Of a stretch of DNA of 64,000 nt, positions 63,487-64,000 are shown piece after piece. Source of the stretch: Beroe forskalii (taxonomy: Eukaryota; Ctenophora; Nuda; Beroida; Beroidae); assembly GCA_011033025.1 (NCBI GenBank), contig WFMF01000059.1:372001-436000 (forward strand), read 5' to 3'. Within the stretch, counting starts at the first letter, position 1. Every line of letters starts with the position of its first letter. The position numbers were made by a program, and so were the translations under genes. Below the pieces are notes generated by a model. That model did no database searches. It was not told the DNA's origin and saw only the letters and a list, made by a program, of their open reading frames with translations.

Positions 63487-64000
63487 GAGCATTGGACAAC
63501 GGACCCTAACAGTCTGAGGGCCGAGCCCCGGCCAGCCCGAACCCGAAGGGTCCGAGGGCGAGCATTGACAACTATTCTAACAGTACACGAGCCTCCGAGC
63601 ATCGGGAGTGAGTTTTCTTAACTTTGCTTGCCAGCCCCCAACTATATGTTTTCATGGATTCACCATATTTCACGTTGAAATTTGAGCAAGTTCCCATTGC
63701 CGAAATCGCACCAAAATTTGAACATCGCATGTTTAGAGGTCAAAGGTGCAACTGTCAAAATTTCAGGTCAATCGGATGAAAAATGACCGAGTTATTACAA
63801 CTTGAATATTGCCAAAATCGAAGGTGTTCTTGTTAAATTGGGTTACGACCATATATATACATACATACATATAGAGGTATATACATATACGAGAGATGGC
63901 TTTAGTGCGAGAAGTATACCCTATTTAAACGGCGATATCTCGGGAACCATAAAGATACAGAGCTCATCGACCAGCGTTGTAAAGTAGAAAGATAGAACTT
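63487..64000. other. Right edge: short GC-rich repeat, no gene
   Basis: 63487-63610 holds two variants of CGAGCATTGnACAAC followed by CTAACAGT and a GC-rich block. The rest is AT-rich with TACATACATACATA near 63857. No gene recognised. Confidence 0.4.

Overview
This is nuclear DNA of a multicellular animal, most likely a marine invertebrate. The lineage cannot be fixed from the sequence alone. The evidence is: split genes with GT-AG introns for metazoan proteins (histone H2A.Z, mitochondrial ribosomal protein mL37), an intronless Homer scaffold ORF, a decayed heme-regulated eIF2-alpha kinase copy, AT-rich gene-poor spacers, one 100-N assembly gap, and abundant Penelope-like retroelements (PLEs). 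There are no bacterial operons.

Layout. 0-2.3 kb: palindromic and foldback repeats rich in TGACGTCA and degenerate telomere-like motifs, carrying two tiny (40 and 76 bp) inverted-repeat insertions with 8-bp target duplications. 3.8-7.2 kb: (TA)n tracts and two tandem, 5'-truncated PLE copies on the minus strand. 8.3-9.2 kb: frameshifted EIF2AK1-like pseudogene running up to the gap. 9.9-10.5 kb: a 620-bp (TTTCA)n tract. 10.9-18.7 kb: the gene block, with an intact intronless Homer ORF, a small AT-hook protein and a three-exon mL37 gene whose first intron begins inside a TA-flanked MITE. 19.1-21.7 kb: a 2.5-kb foldback transposon ending about 230 bp before the start of a three-exon H2A.Z gene (21.9-25.3 kb). 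27-29.4 kb: a long palindrome, a third tiny element and a 133-bp minisatellite. 29.5-35.6 kb: one PLE apparently broken by an internal inversion and carrying a 2.2-kb TA-flanked DNA transposon with an orientation-switching motif array. 35.7-47.0 kb: about 1.9-kb higher-order units (45-bp minisatellite plus an E-box/X-box/E-box/TATA module), inverted at about 40.4 kb and interrupted by a 2.9-kb poly(A) retroposon that contains its own VNTR.

47.0-50.8 kb holds the most notable object: nine complete and one partial tandem unit of about 403 bp. Each unit contains, on the minus strand, a type I hammerhead ribozyme motif with the minimal palindromic stem III known from PLEs and retrozymes. The array abuts, through a (TA)n tract and in the same orientation, a full-length PLE (50.8-54.5 kb) with an intact 1000-residue RT plus GIY-YIG ORF and a Penelope-type repeated end. 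Further PLE copies lie at 55.2-56.9 kb (a diverged subfamily) and 60.8-63.5 kb (765-aa ORF). A small Ty3/Gypsy-like gag remnant and a diverged ~240-bp satellite fill the interval between them.

Overall, the host genes occupy about 10.9-25.3 kb. The rest is a nested transposon landscape in which a probable non-autonomous ribozyme-bearing retroelement sits beside the reverse transcriptase family that may mobilise it.
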